DNA of 38,688 nt from Rhodobacteraceae bacterium UBA1943. Lineage in GTDB: Bacteria; Pseudomonadota; Alphaproteobacteria; Rhodobacterales; Rhodobacteraceae. The DNA lies in the NCBI GenBank assembly GCA_002336845.1, contig DDEX01000064.1:22573-61260 (forward strand). The letters are read 5' to 3'. The translations under genes were made by a program, and so were the position numbers. Shown in pieces: positions 22,376 through 29,121 of the stretch (the stretch's first letter is position 1; the number at the start of each line of letters is the position of its first letter). The notes below the pieces were generated by a model. The model saw nothing but the letters and a program-made list of their open reading frames with translations. It was not told the origin of the DNA and made no database searches.

Positions 22376-23824
22376 TCATTTTCTTTTCCAGACCAGCTTT
22401 CCGCCCCGGCGGCGGTCCAACAGGCCCAGGTCAGGGTTGCCCTTTCGATCTGTGGTCGCATAGGCGGTGATTTCTTCCCACCACTTGCGACCGACCTCAA
22501 AGACCACGATCAGCCCGGTTTCCTTGTCGACACGGATGTAGCGCCGATCCAGAATCAGTTCTTCTTGGTCAGGATTGACCGGGTCCCTCTTGGATGCCAC
22601 CCCGATCCATATCTCGTCCGGGTCGATGATGGTCTCGGCCAAAAGCGGTGTCAGTCGGGCGCGCTCCCGTTTGCCAATCTTCAAGGTGCCGTCCCGCTGC
22701 CGGAACATGGCATCGGAAATGGGAATCTTGGTGCCCGCGCGATCCTCGAAGAGGACGGCCCTACCAACATCAGCACCAAACGGCGCCAGGAATCCGCGCA
22801 AGTATTCCTCATCAGGAAGTTCGCCGGCCAAAGGCACGGCACTGAAGGGTTGAGCAGCAGAAATCAGATCCTCTATCGGGACCGGCGTGTCGATCGACAC
22901 TGCGTGCCGCCCAGATGTAATCAGCCCTCCGGCCTCCTCGATCAGGGCGGATGGCACAAGGCCACGCTCCCAAAGATCGCCCGGCATGTAGTCCCAACCC
23001 ATGCCGATGCCCTGCGGCTGCATGACCATTTGGCCCGTCGATCTGTCGATTACCGGCAGAAATGCATCCTTCGGCGCTTCATCCGGCCCCGTTTTTCCCA
23101 ATCGCTGCAGGTCGCGCCTGGATAACGTCCTGACCCCGCAACTGCACAGCCAGTCATTCGGCGGGAAATGGGTGTTCCACCAAGGATCATCCCACATCAT
23201 GATCCGATTATTCCAGGCGACGTGCTGCTTGCGCGGCACCAACGGGGTGCGGCTCTCACCATGGAGGTATTGCCAATAGGGTCGCAGCTTGACCACATCC
23301 GGGTCGCGCATCTGTTTCAGCCGGCCAGCCATGAAGCTGGTGCGGATGTTGGTTTCAAAGATCGTGCGAATCCGCCAGTTGCGCTCGCCCCGGTATTCCC
23401 AACCGTATTTCTCGACCAGGCGGTCGAAGTCCTTGGCGAAGTCGTCGACATATCGCCCGTTCTCGTCCGCGTCGATGATTGCCGCCTGAAACTCCTCCAG
23501 CATTGCGGTATCTGTGACACCGGCCACAACGAAGGCACGGTCGTGCACGCCCTTCTGGGCGTCGAGCGAGCTCTTTGTGGGCTTCACGCGCTTCTGCTTC
23601 AGGAAGTCGATCTGTTCCTTGAAAGAAAGCCGGACGGATTCGACAGCGAAGGCAGGATCGGCGGCGCCGTCGGCAAAGACATCGTCGCGGCCGGACCAAC
23701 TGGCGAGTTCCATCGCATCGCCCAAGGTGCGGGCCAAAGCGGTCGGGGACCATTCGGCGGCCAATTTCAGGATCGCCACCCCCGCAGCTTCCATGTCAGA
23801 GGCATCGGTGATGGCCGCGCGCAA
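22376..23824 (-). CDS. minor head protein F with C-terminal PBECR-type nuclease
   Basis: The frame is open from 23941 to 22376. Residues ~60-270 of the 482-residue version (TTG start) match Mu gpF: GWEYRGERNWRIRTIFETNIRTSFMAGRLKQM, then LRPYWQYLHGESRTPLVPRKQHVAWNNRIMMWDDPWWNTHFPPNDWLCSCGVRTLS. The last ~140 residues have the order 'ERARLTPLLAETIIDPDEIWIG', 'RRYIRV', 'LIVVFEV', 'RGGKLVW' of PBECR (phage-Barnase-EndoU-ColicinE5/D-RelE-like) domains fused to F in many Mu-like phages. F links portal to capsid; the nuclease may be delivered with DNA. The first ~50 residues look like the end of a DUF935 portal, so the true F start is uncertain: ATG at 23713 or 23794 are possible. Confidence 0.82.
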   Translation of the reverse strand: MRAAITDASDMEAAGVAILKLAAEWSPTALARTLGDAMELASWSGRDDVFADGAADPAFAVESVRLSFKEQIDFLKQKRVKPTKSSLDAQKGVHDRAFVVAGVTDTAMLEEFQAAIIDADENGRYVDDFAKDFDRLVEKYGWEYRGERNWRIRTIFETNIRTSFMAGRLKQMRDPDVVKLRPYWQYLHGESRTPLVPRKQHVAWNNRIMMWDDPWWNTHFPPNDWLCSCGVRTLSRRDLQRLGKTGPDEAPKDAFLPVIDRSTGQMVMQPQGIGMGWDYMPGDLWERGLVPSALIEEAGGLITSGRHAVSIDTPVPIEDLISAAQPFSAVPLAGELPDEEYLRGFLAPFGADVGRAVLFEDRAGTKIPISDAMFRQRDGTLKIGKRERARLTPLLAETIIDPDEIWIGVASKRDPVNPDQEELILDRRYIRVDKETGLIVVFEVGRKWWEEITAYATTDRKGNPDLGLLDRRRGGKLVWKRK

Positions 23825-23941
23825 TGCTGACAGGCGGCGTCCGAAATAGCCCTCCGCTTCTGCAAGCGCCTGGTCGGTGATCGCCTCGACCGCCCCACCT
23901 TCCGCGGCGAAGCAGACGTGCCGGTGTGTCAGCGTTTTTTT
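23690..23941 (-). pseudogene. C-terminal remnant of the portal (DUF935) gene
   Basis: The frame begins right after a TAA and reads HRHVCFAAEGGAVEAITDQALAEAEGYFGRRLSALRAAITDASDMEAAGV, then LARTLGDAMELASWSGRDDVFADG. This 'FAEG...D...I...AL' segment followed by 'L..AM.LA...GR.DV' matches the C-terminal region of DUF935 portal proteins (Mu gp29). About 400 upstream residues of a normal portal are missing. It has no ribosome site or ATG and runs in frame into gene F. Interpretation: all that is left after a deletion that removed terminase and portal. Alternative: an unusual natural N-terminal extension of F. Confidence 0.55.
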
Positions 23942-24393
23942 TTAAGCCGCGCGGCCGAGAACTGTGCAGGATTGCCGGTGACGAAGGCGTCGGGTTCCGC
24001 CTGGTCGCTTGCGCCAAAACTTGCACGGGCCGCTACCAAGGCGTCGATGTGTTGCTTCCAGCGCTTCACCCAAGACGCGCGGGCGATGGCACCGGTGTTC
24101 CAATGAAACAAGACGCCGGCATCAAGTTCGTTCTGCTTCGGCAGAATAACTGCGCTGCCCGCCGTCGAAACCATGGCATTCAGGACGCCTTTTTCATACT
24201 TCGACAGCGCACGATCCAGCAGAGCTTCGTGCTGCTCTTCGGTGATGACCATGCCAGCTTTCGGCTTGATGACGCCCGAAGTGGCCGTCAGCCCCGCGCC
24301 AATCGTCCAGACATCGCCACGATTGCGATAGGCCTTCAGGACAACGCCCTCTTCGGCCTTGAGCGCGGCTTTGCCCTGTTCGCTGGTCTTCAT
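23929..24393 (-). CDS. lysozyme (GH24 type), C-terminus replaced
   Basis: 154 residues from the ATG at 24393 (GGGGA ribosome site eight bases upstream). Residues 1-110 are a phage lysozyme: AALKAEEGVVLKAYRNRGDVWTIGAGLT holds the catalytic Glu and the Thr of the E-D-T set, followed by KPKAGMVITEEQHEALL and QNELDAGVLFHWNTGAIARASWVKRW. Usual family members continue for ~50 residues with a GGG..L.GL..RR motif; here the ending is instead HIDALVAARASFGAS..., a lysine run and stop. The end lies in a run of nine A. With ten A, the frame would continue into the portal-like sequence and gene F. In Mu the lysozyme gene is the first late gene, consistent with the palindrome upstream. Lytic activity is doubtful. 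Confidence 0.7.
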   Translation of the reverse strand: MKTSEQGKAALKAEEGVVLKAYRNRGDVWTIGAGLTATSGVIKPKAGMVITEEQHEALLDRALSKYEKGVLNAMVSTAGSAVILPKQNELDAGVLFHWNTGAIARASWVKRWKQHIDALVAARASFGASDQAEPDAFVTGNPAQFSAARLKKKR

Positions 24394-24402
24394 GGACGAC
24401 AT

Positions 24403-24436
24403 CCCCAAAAATTGGGGTGGCGACCCCGTTCAGGGG
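24403..24436 (-). promoter_or_regulatory. two hairpins in the lysozyme leader
   Basis: CCCCAA-AAA-TTGGGG (24403-24417) covers the ribosome site of the lysozyme gene, and CCCC-GTTCA-GGGG (24424-24436) lies just upstream. The first could mask the ribosome site in transcripts; the two may also act as a leader control element. No protein evidence. Confidence 0.4.
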
Positions 24437-24460
24437 CAACTTAGCGTTGCGGCAATCGGC

Positions 24461-24485
24461 AATCGGGCGGACATGATGTCCGGCC
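24461..24485. promoter_or_regulatory. late-operator palindrome, copy 2 (Plys position)
   Basis: Core GGACATGATGTCC, a perfect dyad, with the same flanks as copy 1 at 21531-21555 (22/25 identity including the AATCGG end). It lies 68 bases before the lysozyme start and 20 bases after the stop of the Mor/C-like gene: the place of Plys in Mu. Confidence 0.65.
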
Positions 24486-24505
24486 TGCCGTGCGCAAGGT
24501 GCTGA

Positions 24506-24898
24506 TCAGAGGTCGAAAAGATCGGGCTGACTGGCATCGCGCCCGGTCTGGTTTGCCGATCTGCGCACATGCCGTTGCGAAAGGCCGAGGATGCGCGCGA
24601 TCTGCCTACGATCATGCCCTTTCGCTTCAAGCGCAAGGATTTCCGCTTTTGATGACCGGCGAGGCCGTCCGTGCGGGATGTAGACAAGAGTTCCCCCCAG
24701 AAACTGGCATATCGCAGGCCCATCGGTTTCACCAAGGGCTTTGATGATCTCGTGATCCGGGCCGGGGTTCTTGGGGAACTTTACTTCCTGACCACCGAAG
24801 GCCTGGATCAGTTTCAGGGCCACACCCATGCCAAGGGTTTCCGCCACATCGACCAGCGACATGGGAATACCGTCAGCATGAGGGGGCTGATGCTTCAT
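24506..24898 (-). CDS. Mor/C-like activator of late transcription
   Basis: 130 residues. The middle part has the Mor family features: FLGGTLVYIPHGRP (GG turn then YIP, residues 67-79) and a helix-turn-helix with RRQIARILGLSQRHVRRSAN (98-116). Mor and C of Mu are dimers that bind dyad sites and recruit RNA polymerase to middle and late promoters. Here one gene appears to do both jobs, as in several Mu-like phages. It is the last gene of the early operon (4-base ATGA overlap with the methyltransferase gene) and sits directly before the palindrome and lysozyme. Confidence 0.85.
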   Translation of the reverse strand: MKHQPPHADGIPMSLVDVAETLGMGVALKLIQAFGGQEVKFPKNPGPDHEIIKALGETDGPAICQFLGGTLVYIPHGRPRRSSKAEILALEAKGHDRRQIARILGLSQRHVRRSANQTGRDASQPDLFDL

Positions 24899-25539
24899 TG
24901 CCGGATGGCCTCCGGCAAGTCGTAATCGCGGGGTCGCTCGAGGCGCCTACGGCAGGGTGCGATCCACTCGAAAGCTGTCCCTTGATGGGTGGCCAGCTTA
25001 TCCCAGACCAGCCAGCAATAAGCGGTGGCGGTGCTGCCTTTGGGCGACAACTTGCCCTTGTGCATGACAACCCGTTCCGAGAACTGGAGGATATGTGTCG
25101 GGGGATGGGCGCTGAACAAAGCCTTAAATCTGCCCACTCCTTCCAGAAAGGCACTGCGGACAATCATGGCCACGCCGACCTCAGAGGTTGCGAGCGCGCG
25201 CGATATGAACTGCTCGGCCAGGCGAAACGGCGGGTTCGTAATGGTCCAGTGGGTTTTCGGCGGCAGAGGACCAAACAGGTAATCCGCGACCTCATATCCG
25301 ACGCCGTAATCGAAAATGTCGGCTACCTGGACACGTTCAAAGTACTCGAACAGTGTGCGCGCCATATAGCCGCGATTTGCTGCAGGCTCCCGCACATCAT
25401 AAAAGCCGAGAGCTGGATCATGCTCAACCAGCCATTCACAAAGAGCCCGCGTGGCCCATGGCATAGTCGGGAAATCGTCAAGGCTGTGGTGGGGTTCGCG
25501 CCGTTGCTGCATGACAGCAGAGCTGCGGTTCTGGGTCAT
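24895..25539 (-). CDS. phage N6-adenine-type methyltransferase
   Basis: 214 residues from the ATG at 25539 (ATGA overlap with the GemA stop). TNPPF (101-105) is the catalytic (D/N/S)PP(Y/F) motif; the SAM-side motif appears as REPAANRGYM (50-59). The rest is helical and strand mixture typical of small phage adenine methyltransferases, with VGVAMIVRSAFLEG and TATAYCWLVWDK. It is read in the early operon, unlike the late Dam-type gene at 1109, so it would act before replication. Together with the two late enzymes the phage carries three methyltransferases. The substrate base is inferred from the motif class. Confidence 0.75.
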   Translation of the reverse strand: MTQNRSSAVMQQRREPHHSLDDFPTMPWATRALCEWLVEHDPALGFYDVREPAANRGYMARTLFEYFERVQVADIFDYGVGYEVADYLFGPLPPKTHWTITNPPFRLAEQFISRALATSEVGVAMIVRSAFLEGVGRFKALFSAHPPTHILQFSERVVMHKGKLSPKGSTATAYCWLVWDKLATHQGTAFEWIAPCRRRLERPRDYDLPEAIRQ

Positions 25540-25961
25540 TTCGCAACCGCCTTCCCGCGCGCTTCCATCTTCTTCAGCGCCTCGATGATCGGGGTGGCCT
25601 GTTCGTAGGACAGCAGGTCGGGATCGACGACCACCCCGTTGATCCCATGCGCCACGAAACGCTTGCAGAAGGCCCGCAGCGCCTCGCGCGAGCCGTTTTC
25701 GATCACACCAAGACGGTGGCAGTTCTTCCAAAGCGCGTGGATTAGGCGGATATAGGGCTTGACCGAGGGTGGCAGTTTCTTGCCGCCAGACTGGACGCGG
25801 AAGCCGAGGCGCTTCATTTCCTCGACCACATCGATGCGCTGACGTTCCGACATCGCGCGGATCGAGGAGAGGCCGGTTACGCGCTGTAAAAGGGCGCGGT
25901 AATCGTCCTCCTCCAGCCCGAGCTGACCCTTGGCGATGTTGATGATCGCGGTGGTGTTCAT
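25536..25961 (-). CDS. gemA: GemA-like regulatory protein (DUF1018, Mu gp16)
   Basis: 141 residues. Characteristic features: MNTTAIINIAKGQLGLEEDDYRALLQRVTGLSSIRAMSERQRIDVVEEMKRLGF, followed by PYIRLIHALWKNCHRLG and a C-terminal helix. In Mu, GemA alters host gene expression and DNA topology. Start ATG at 25961 overlaps the preceding stop (ATGA). Its place, late in the early operon and shortly before the Mor-like gene, is the standard position. Confidence 0.9.
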   Translation of the reverse strand: MNTTAIINIAKGQLGLEEDDYRALLQRVTGLSSIRAMSERQRIDVVEEMKRLGFRVQSGGKKLPPSVKPYIRLIHALWKNCHRLGVIENGSREALRAFCKRFVAHGINGVVVDPDLLSYEQATPIIEALKKMEARGKAVAK

Positions 25962-26170
25962 GACAGCCGGGCCTCAAGAGCACGGGCAAGACTCCACAAT
26001 GAGGTCAACTGCCATTCGGAGCTGTATTCGGTCAGCATGACCCGGACGGCGATGCAGCGCTCGCTATCTGAATTGTGCATGATTTCACCGATCGGACGGA
26101 GGACATCGGCCAAGGCGTCTTCGAGAGCTTCGATGCGCTTGGGGATCGTTGATGTGGCGAAGTCGGCCAT
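25958..26170 (-). CDS. hypothetical early protein, 70 residues
   Basis: From the ATG at 26170, overlapping the upstream stop (TGATG). All helical: TIPKRIEALEDALADVLRPIGEI, then ERCIAVRVMLTEYSSEWQLTSLWSLARALEARL. Probably a small dimeric helix bundle. No family recognised. Coupled to GemA downstream by ATGA. Confidence 0.6.
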   Translation of the reverse strand: MADFATSTIPKRIEALEDALADVLRPIGEIMHNSDSERCIAVRVMLTEYSSEWQLTSLWSLARALEARLS

Positions 26171-26376
26171 CACACCACCTCCAGATGTTCGATCGAGACG
26201 CCGCCGGCGCGGCCTTCGATGGCGACGACGATGTCACCACTGCCGACCGCCCAGGTCTGGGAGCGGATCTTGCTTTCGACGAATTCTGGCCGACCCGACA
26301 CGGGGTAATAGCGAACGCGCCGCCCGATCGGGAACCTCTTGTCCGCGTCATCAAGTGCCCACAACAGCTTAGTCAT
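26170..26376 (-). CDS. hypothetical early protein, SH3-like
   Basis: 68 residues: after a short helix come strands FPIGRRVRYYPVSGRPEFVESKIRSQTWAVGSGDIVVAIEGRAGGVSIEHLEVV. The 'G..VRYYP..G...F....I.S..W..G.G..VV.I.G..G.V...HL' pattern resembles small SH3-like barrel proteins of phage early regions. Start overlaps the upstream gene by eight bases. Function unknown. Confidence 0.6.
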   Translation of the reverse strand: MTKLLWALDDADKRFPIGRRVRYYPVSGRPEFVESKIRSQTWAVGSGDIVVAIEGRAGGVSIEHLEVV

Positions 26377-26935
26377 GGCTGCACCGCGCGCATTTGTCGG
26401 GGCTGGAGATCGACGGGGTGAACATCTTCGTGCAGGTCACGCAGGCGATCTGCCCACCCTCGGCAAGGTGCTTTTGCGCCTGCCGCTTGCTGTTGGCCCA
26501 AAGCCCGCGCAACTGGCCCATGCCGATACCGAAGCTGACTGCGACCTCGGCAATCTTTTCGCCATCGCCGATCCGCTTGAATGCGGCCTCGACCTGATCG
26601 GGTGTCAGGTTCTGGGGGGGGGTGGCGGTTTTCCTGACAGTCGGGGTCTTCGGCTCTTCGATCAATGCAGGCAGGAATGCCTTGGTGTGGCGACGAACGA
26701 ACTTGGGAACTTCCGGCGCAGATTCAGCGATCACTTCCTCGACCACGGCACGCACATCCGCCGCTGCCTGGGCGAAGTTGGCCGGTTCATCGACAGGCAG
26801 ATCAGGTTCATCGGCCTGCAGAAAAGCGCAGACACGCTGGGCGGTGTCACGCTCGGGGAAGATGCCCACAAGGATGGGGTTGTTCAGAACGATCTCGACC
26901 TGACCATCGGGCCGGTCACGAAGCATGTAGCTCAT
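26369..26935 (-). CDS. early HTH protein with C-terminal zinc ribbon
   Basis: 188 residues. Central helix-turn-helix (LTPDQVEAAFKRIGDGEKIAEVAVSFGIGMGQLRGLWANSKR, ~108-150) and a C-terminal pair of CxxC motifs (CVTCTKMFTPSISSPDKCARC, ~163-184) that probably bind zinc. The N-terminal 100 residues are acidic and helical. It has an AGAGGTG ribosome site five bases before the ATG. Likely DNA binding; perhaps an early regulator. No named family can be given. Confidence 0.6.
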   Translation of the reverse strand: MSYMLRDRPDGQVEIVLNNPILVGIFPERDTAQRVCAFLQADEPDLPVDEPANFAQAAADVRAVVEEVIAESAPEVPKFVRRHTKAFLPALIEEPKTPTVRKTATPPQNLTPDQVEAAFKRIGDGEKIAEVAVSFGIGMGQLRGLWANSKRQAQKHLAEGGQIACVTCTKMFTPSISSPDKCARCSHD

Positions 26936-26989
26936 ATGGCACCTCTTGGCTGCTCATCAGGACCGGAACACCACGCCCGGCCGACCCGC

Positions 26990-27006
26990 GCCCGGCATGA
27001 CCGGGC
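26990..27006 (-). terminator. hairpin between early genes
   Basis: GCCCGG-CATGA-CCGGGC in the 82-bp gap after the 42-residue gene, before the HTH/zinc-ribbon gene. No U-tract. It may attenuate the early transcript at its only non-overlapping junction in this part. Confidence 0.4.
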
Positions 27007-27017
27007 GGGGTTTCGCA

Positions 27018-27146
27018 TCAGGTGGCTTCCGCCAGTTGGTTGAGGGCTTCGATGATCTTCTTGATCTCGCTGGAGCGGACCCGAGGCACATCGGCCTGGC
27101 TGCGGACGTTCTTCACGAACTCCTCGTCGGTCGGAAACTTTGCCAT
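27018..27146 (-). CDS. 42-residue early peptide
   Basis: ATG at 27146, one base after the HU stop, with GGTGGC upstream. Sequence MAKFPTDEEFVKNVRSQADV and then EIKKIIEALNQLAEAT: two helices, charged, no cysteines. Translationally coupled to HU, so it may be an HU or replication partner. Unknown family. Confidence 0.6.
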   Translation of the reverse strand: MAKFPTDEEFVKNVRSQADVPRVRSSEIKKIIEALNQLAEAT

Positions 27147-27147
27147 G

Positions 27148-27414
27148 TCAGGCCACCTTCGAGGCTTTGAAGGTCAGCTTGGTCTGTTCCGGCACATCAA
27201 TCGTTTCGCCCGTACGCGGGTTGCGCGCTTTGCGGGCCTTGTGCGTCTTGGTCTGGAAGCTGCCAAAGCCGATCAGCTTGACGGTGTCGCCCGCATCAGT
27301 GCGGGCGCGAACCGTGTCGATGAAGGCTTCAATCGTGGTCTTGGCAGCCGTAAGCGGTTGACCCGTTGCTTCTGCAACTGCGCGAACCAAGACGTCTTTG
27401 TGGACAGTACCCAT
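27148..27414 (-). CDS. HU-family DNA-binding protein
   Basis: 88 residues with full HU/IHF fold: helical half ending TIEAFIDTVRARTDAGDTVKLIGFGSFQTK, then the arm RKARNPRTGETIDVPEQTKLTFKAS with the conserved proline. Length is normal. In Mu, host HU and IHF help transpososome assembly and enhancer looping; a phage-encoded copy placed in the early operon may replace or supplement the host protein. It is separated from the HD gene by 21 bases. Confidence 0.93.
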   Translation of the reverse strand: MGTVHKDVLVRAVAEATGQPLTAAKTTIEAFIDTVRARTDAGDTVKLIGFGSFQTKTHKARKARNPRTGETIDVPEQTKLTFKASKVA

Positions 27415-27435
27415 GAGGATTCTCCTTGGGGGGGG

Positions 27436-28056
27436 TTAACCGGCCAGCACAGCGCTGGACGGGTCGGTCGCCTTGGGCAGCGCCAGCAGCCCGAGGCTCG
27501 CGTAGTGTTCGGCGCGCGAAATCCAGAGCGCGCGCGCCTCCTGCCAATGGCAGGGCAAATCGGCGATCAGGGTCAGCGCCCGGTCGAAATCGTCGCGATC
27601 TGCGGCGCTGGTCAGCTCTGGCCGGGTGCCGAGGAAGACGTTGGCCTCGGCCAGCAGGGCGATGTAGTCGGCGCGGCGCAGGTCTTGGTTTTGCGACCTG
27701 ACCGCCACGCCCCAGGCGCTGCCGATGATCCGGTCCAGCCGGGCCTTGGCATTGGCCACCGCGTTTTCGACGGCCGGTCGCGTTCCGCACAGGCAAAGGA
27801 ATTCGACACCGGGTTCGGTCAGGTCGCCGATGAAGATTTCATGGGCGTCGTGCAGGATTGCCCAGGGCCGCAGATCGGGCGGTGCCAGATATTCGACCAG
27901 CACAGAATGCGCCGCGACAGACCAAGGCCGGCTGGTGCGCCCGCCGAAGCGGTTGATCTTGGCCAGGGTGTCGCCGATCACCTCGGCCGTCAGGTTTTCC
28001 GGCGTCAGGTTTTCAAGGTCGATGGTGCCGGAGCGGGTCCAGAAGGGAATGGTCAC
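27436..28056 (-). CDS. HD-domain phosphohydrolase (YfbR-like)
   Basis: 206 residues. Metal motif: H50 in AAHSVLVEYL, H69-D70 in ILHDAHEIF, and a distal Asp in RRADYIALL. These match HD hydrolases such as YfbR-type 5'-deoxynucleotidases. SGTIDLENLTPENL at the start is typical of phage versions. Possible roles are control of the dNTP pool during replicative transposition or removal of signalling nucleotides; neither is shown by sequence. Starts inside the preceding gene's stop (ATGA-type overlap at 28053). Confidence 0.8.
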   Translation of the reverse strand: MTIPFWTRSGTIDLENLTPENLTAEVIGDTLAKINRFGGRTSRPWSVAAHSVLVEYLAPPDLRPWAILHDAHEIFIGDLTEPGVEFLCLCGTRPAVENAVANAKARLDRIIGSAWGVAVRSQNQDLRRADYIALLAEANVFLGTRPELTSAADRDDFDRALTLIADLPCHWQEARALWISRAEHYASLGLLALPKATDPSSAVLAG

Positions 28057-28247
28057 TGGCCACCCCCGAACGACTTGCTCCAGGTCTCCTCTTCCTGATC
28101 GACCTTGGTCGCCCAGCCCAAAACCTCACAACTCAACCGTTCTAGCCAGTGCGCGGCGGTGTGATGGGCACCATCTTCCAAACATAGGCAGGCCAATTCA
28201 GCCTGCTCCCTGATATGCTTCGCGAGTTCGGGGCGAGTCATCATCAT
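28053..28247 (-). CDS. hypothetical early protein, 64 residues
   Basis: From the ATG at 28247 (ATGA overlap; two more ATG codons follow, so the start may be three or six bases later). Helical: TRPELAKHIREQAELACLCLEDGAHHTAAHWLERLSCEVLGWATK, with three cysteines not arranged as a zinc site. Unknown function. A much longer frame upstream overlaps the DUF3164 gene and is rejected. Confidence 0.6.
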   Translation of the reverse strand: MMMTRPELAKHIREQAELACLCLEDGAHHTAAHWLERLSCEVLGWATKVDQEEETWSKSFGGGQ

Positions 28248-28897
28248 GCCGCCGCCAGATCGATGGTGACGGCCGACCAGCTGGCCTCGACCGACGGGCG
28301 CATCTTGAACCGCAGGTACTGCTTTGACCCGATAACCCGGATCGCTTCGCGCACCGCGCGCATGGCGGCTTGCCAGCGCTCGTCCTCGATCTCCAGCCGC
28401 AGCATCATGAAGATTTCGCTGCGGTTGATCTGGCCTTCCTTGTCCGTGTTGAAGGCGCGGGTGACGATGGCCTGAATTTCGGGGCGGCTCTCGGCCGACC
28501 ATTCGTTAAGGCATTCGTCGAGCAGACCCTTGGCGATCTGCAACTCTGGCCCGAAGTCGAGCTGGTCGGCGATCCGCAATTCGATCTGCAAAAGACCGTC
28601 AAACGAACTGTAGGTACGGTTGCCCTTCGCACCGCCCTTGGTCAGGCCGTATTCCTGCGCCAGAAGTGCGTCGAAGTCGCCGAGGTCTTCAAAAGTATGG
28701 CCTTTGAAGCGGGTCACCTGATCGGACAGCGCCACGGCATAGCCCATGATCTTGCGCACCATCTCATGCTCCAAAAGGTGCTGCGGCTTGATCATGGACA
28801 CGGGCGTCAGTCGGCCCGAGGCGTCGGGCAGATAGGCCGTTTCGCCGACGCGGACCTTGGTGTCCGGCAGTGCGGCGGGTTGAAATTGCGAGTTCAT
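28244..28897 (-). CDS. DUF3164 protein
   Basis: 217 residues. The pattern VRVGETAYLPDASGRLTPVSMIKPQHLLEHEMVRKIM, then EYGLTKGGAKGNRTYSSFDGLLQIELRIADQLDFGPELQIAKGLLDECL is that of DUF3164, an early Mu-like phage family of unknown role. C-terminal helix-strand stretch (IMMLRLEIEDERWQAAMRAVREAIRVIGSKQYLRF) is conserved too. It lies mid operon with four-base overlaps on both sides. Confidence 0.85.
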   Translation of the reverse strand: MNSQFQPAALPDTKVRVGETAYLPDASGRLTPVSMIKPQHLLEHEMVRKIMGYAVALSDQVTRFKGHTFEDLGDFDALLAQEYGLTKGGAKGNRTYSSFDGLLQIELRIADQLDFGPELQIAKGLLDECLNEWSAESRPEIQAIVTRAFNTDKEGQINRSEIFMMLRLEIEDERWQAAMRAVREAIRVIGSKQYLRFKMRPSVEASWSAVTIDLAAA

Positions 28898-29121
28898 CTG
28901 GAAACTCCGTTGGAGGGGTTGGAAATCAGGGTTTCGGGAGGGGTCAGCAGTTCGGGCGGAATCGACACCAGCCCGAACAACACGAGCGACAAGGCCATGG
29001 CCTCGATCTCCTGGACGCTGAGGTTGGTCAGCGCCCGGATGCCATCGCGGTCGATGCGACCGAGGGCGCGACCGGCTGCGATCAGGATGTCGCGGTCGGT
29101 ACGGGGACGATCAGCTGACAT
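28894..29121 (-). CDS. hypothetical early protein, 75 residues
   Basis: Starts at the ATG at 29121 inside the preceding gene. Helical throughout: TDRDILIAAGRALGRIDRDGIRALTNLSVQEIEAMALSLVLFGLVSIPPEL. One hydrophobic stretch (ALSLVLFGLV) is too short for a clear membrane segment. Family not recognised. Confidence 0.55.
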   Translation of the reverse strand: MSADRPRTDRDILIAAGRALGRIDRDGIRALTNLSVQEIEAMALSLVLFGLVSIPPELLTPPETLISNPSNGVSR

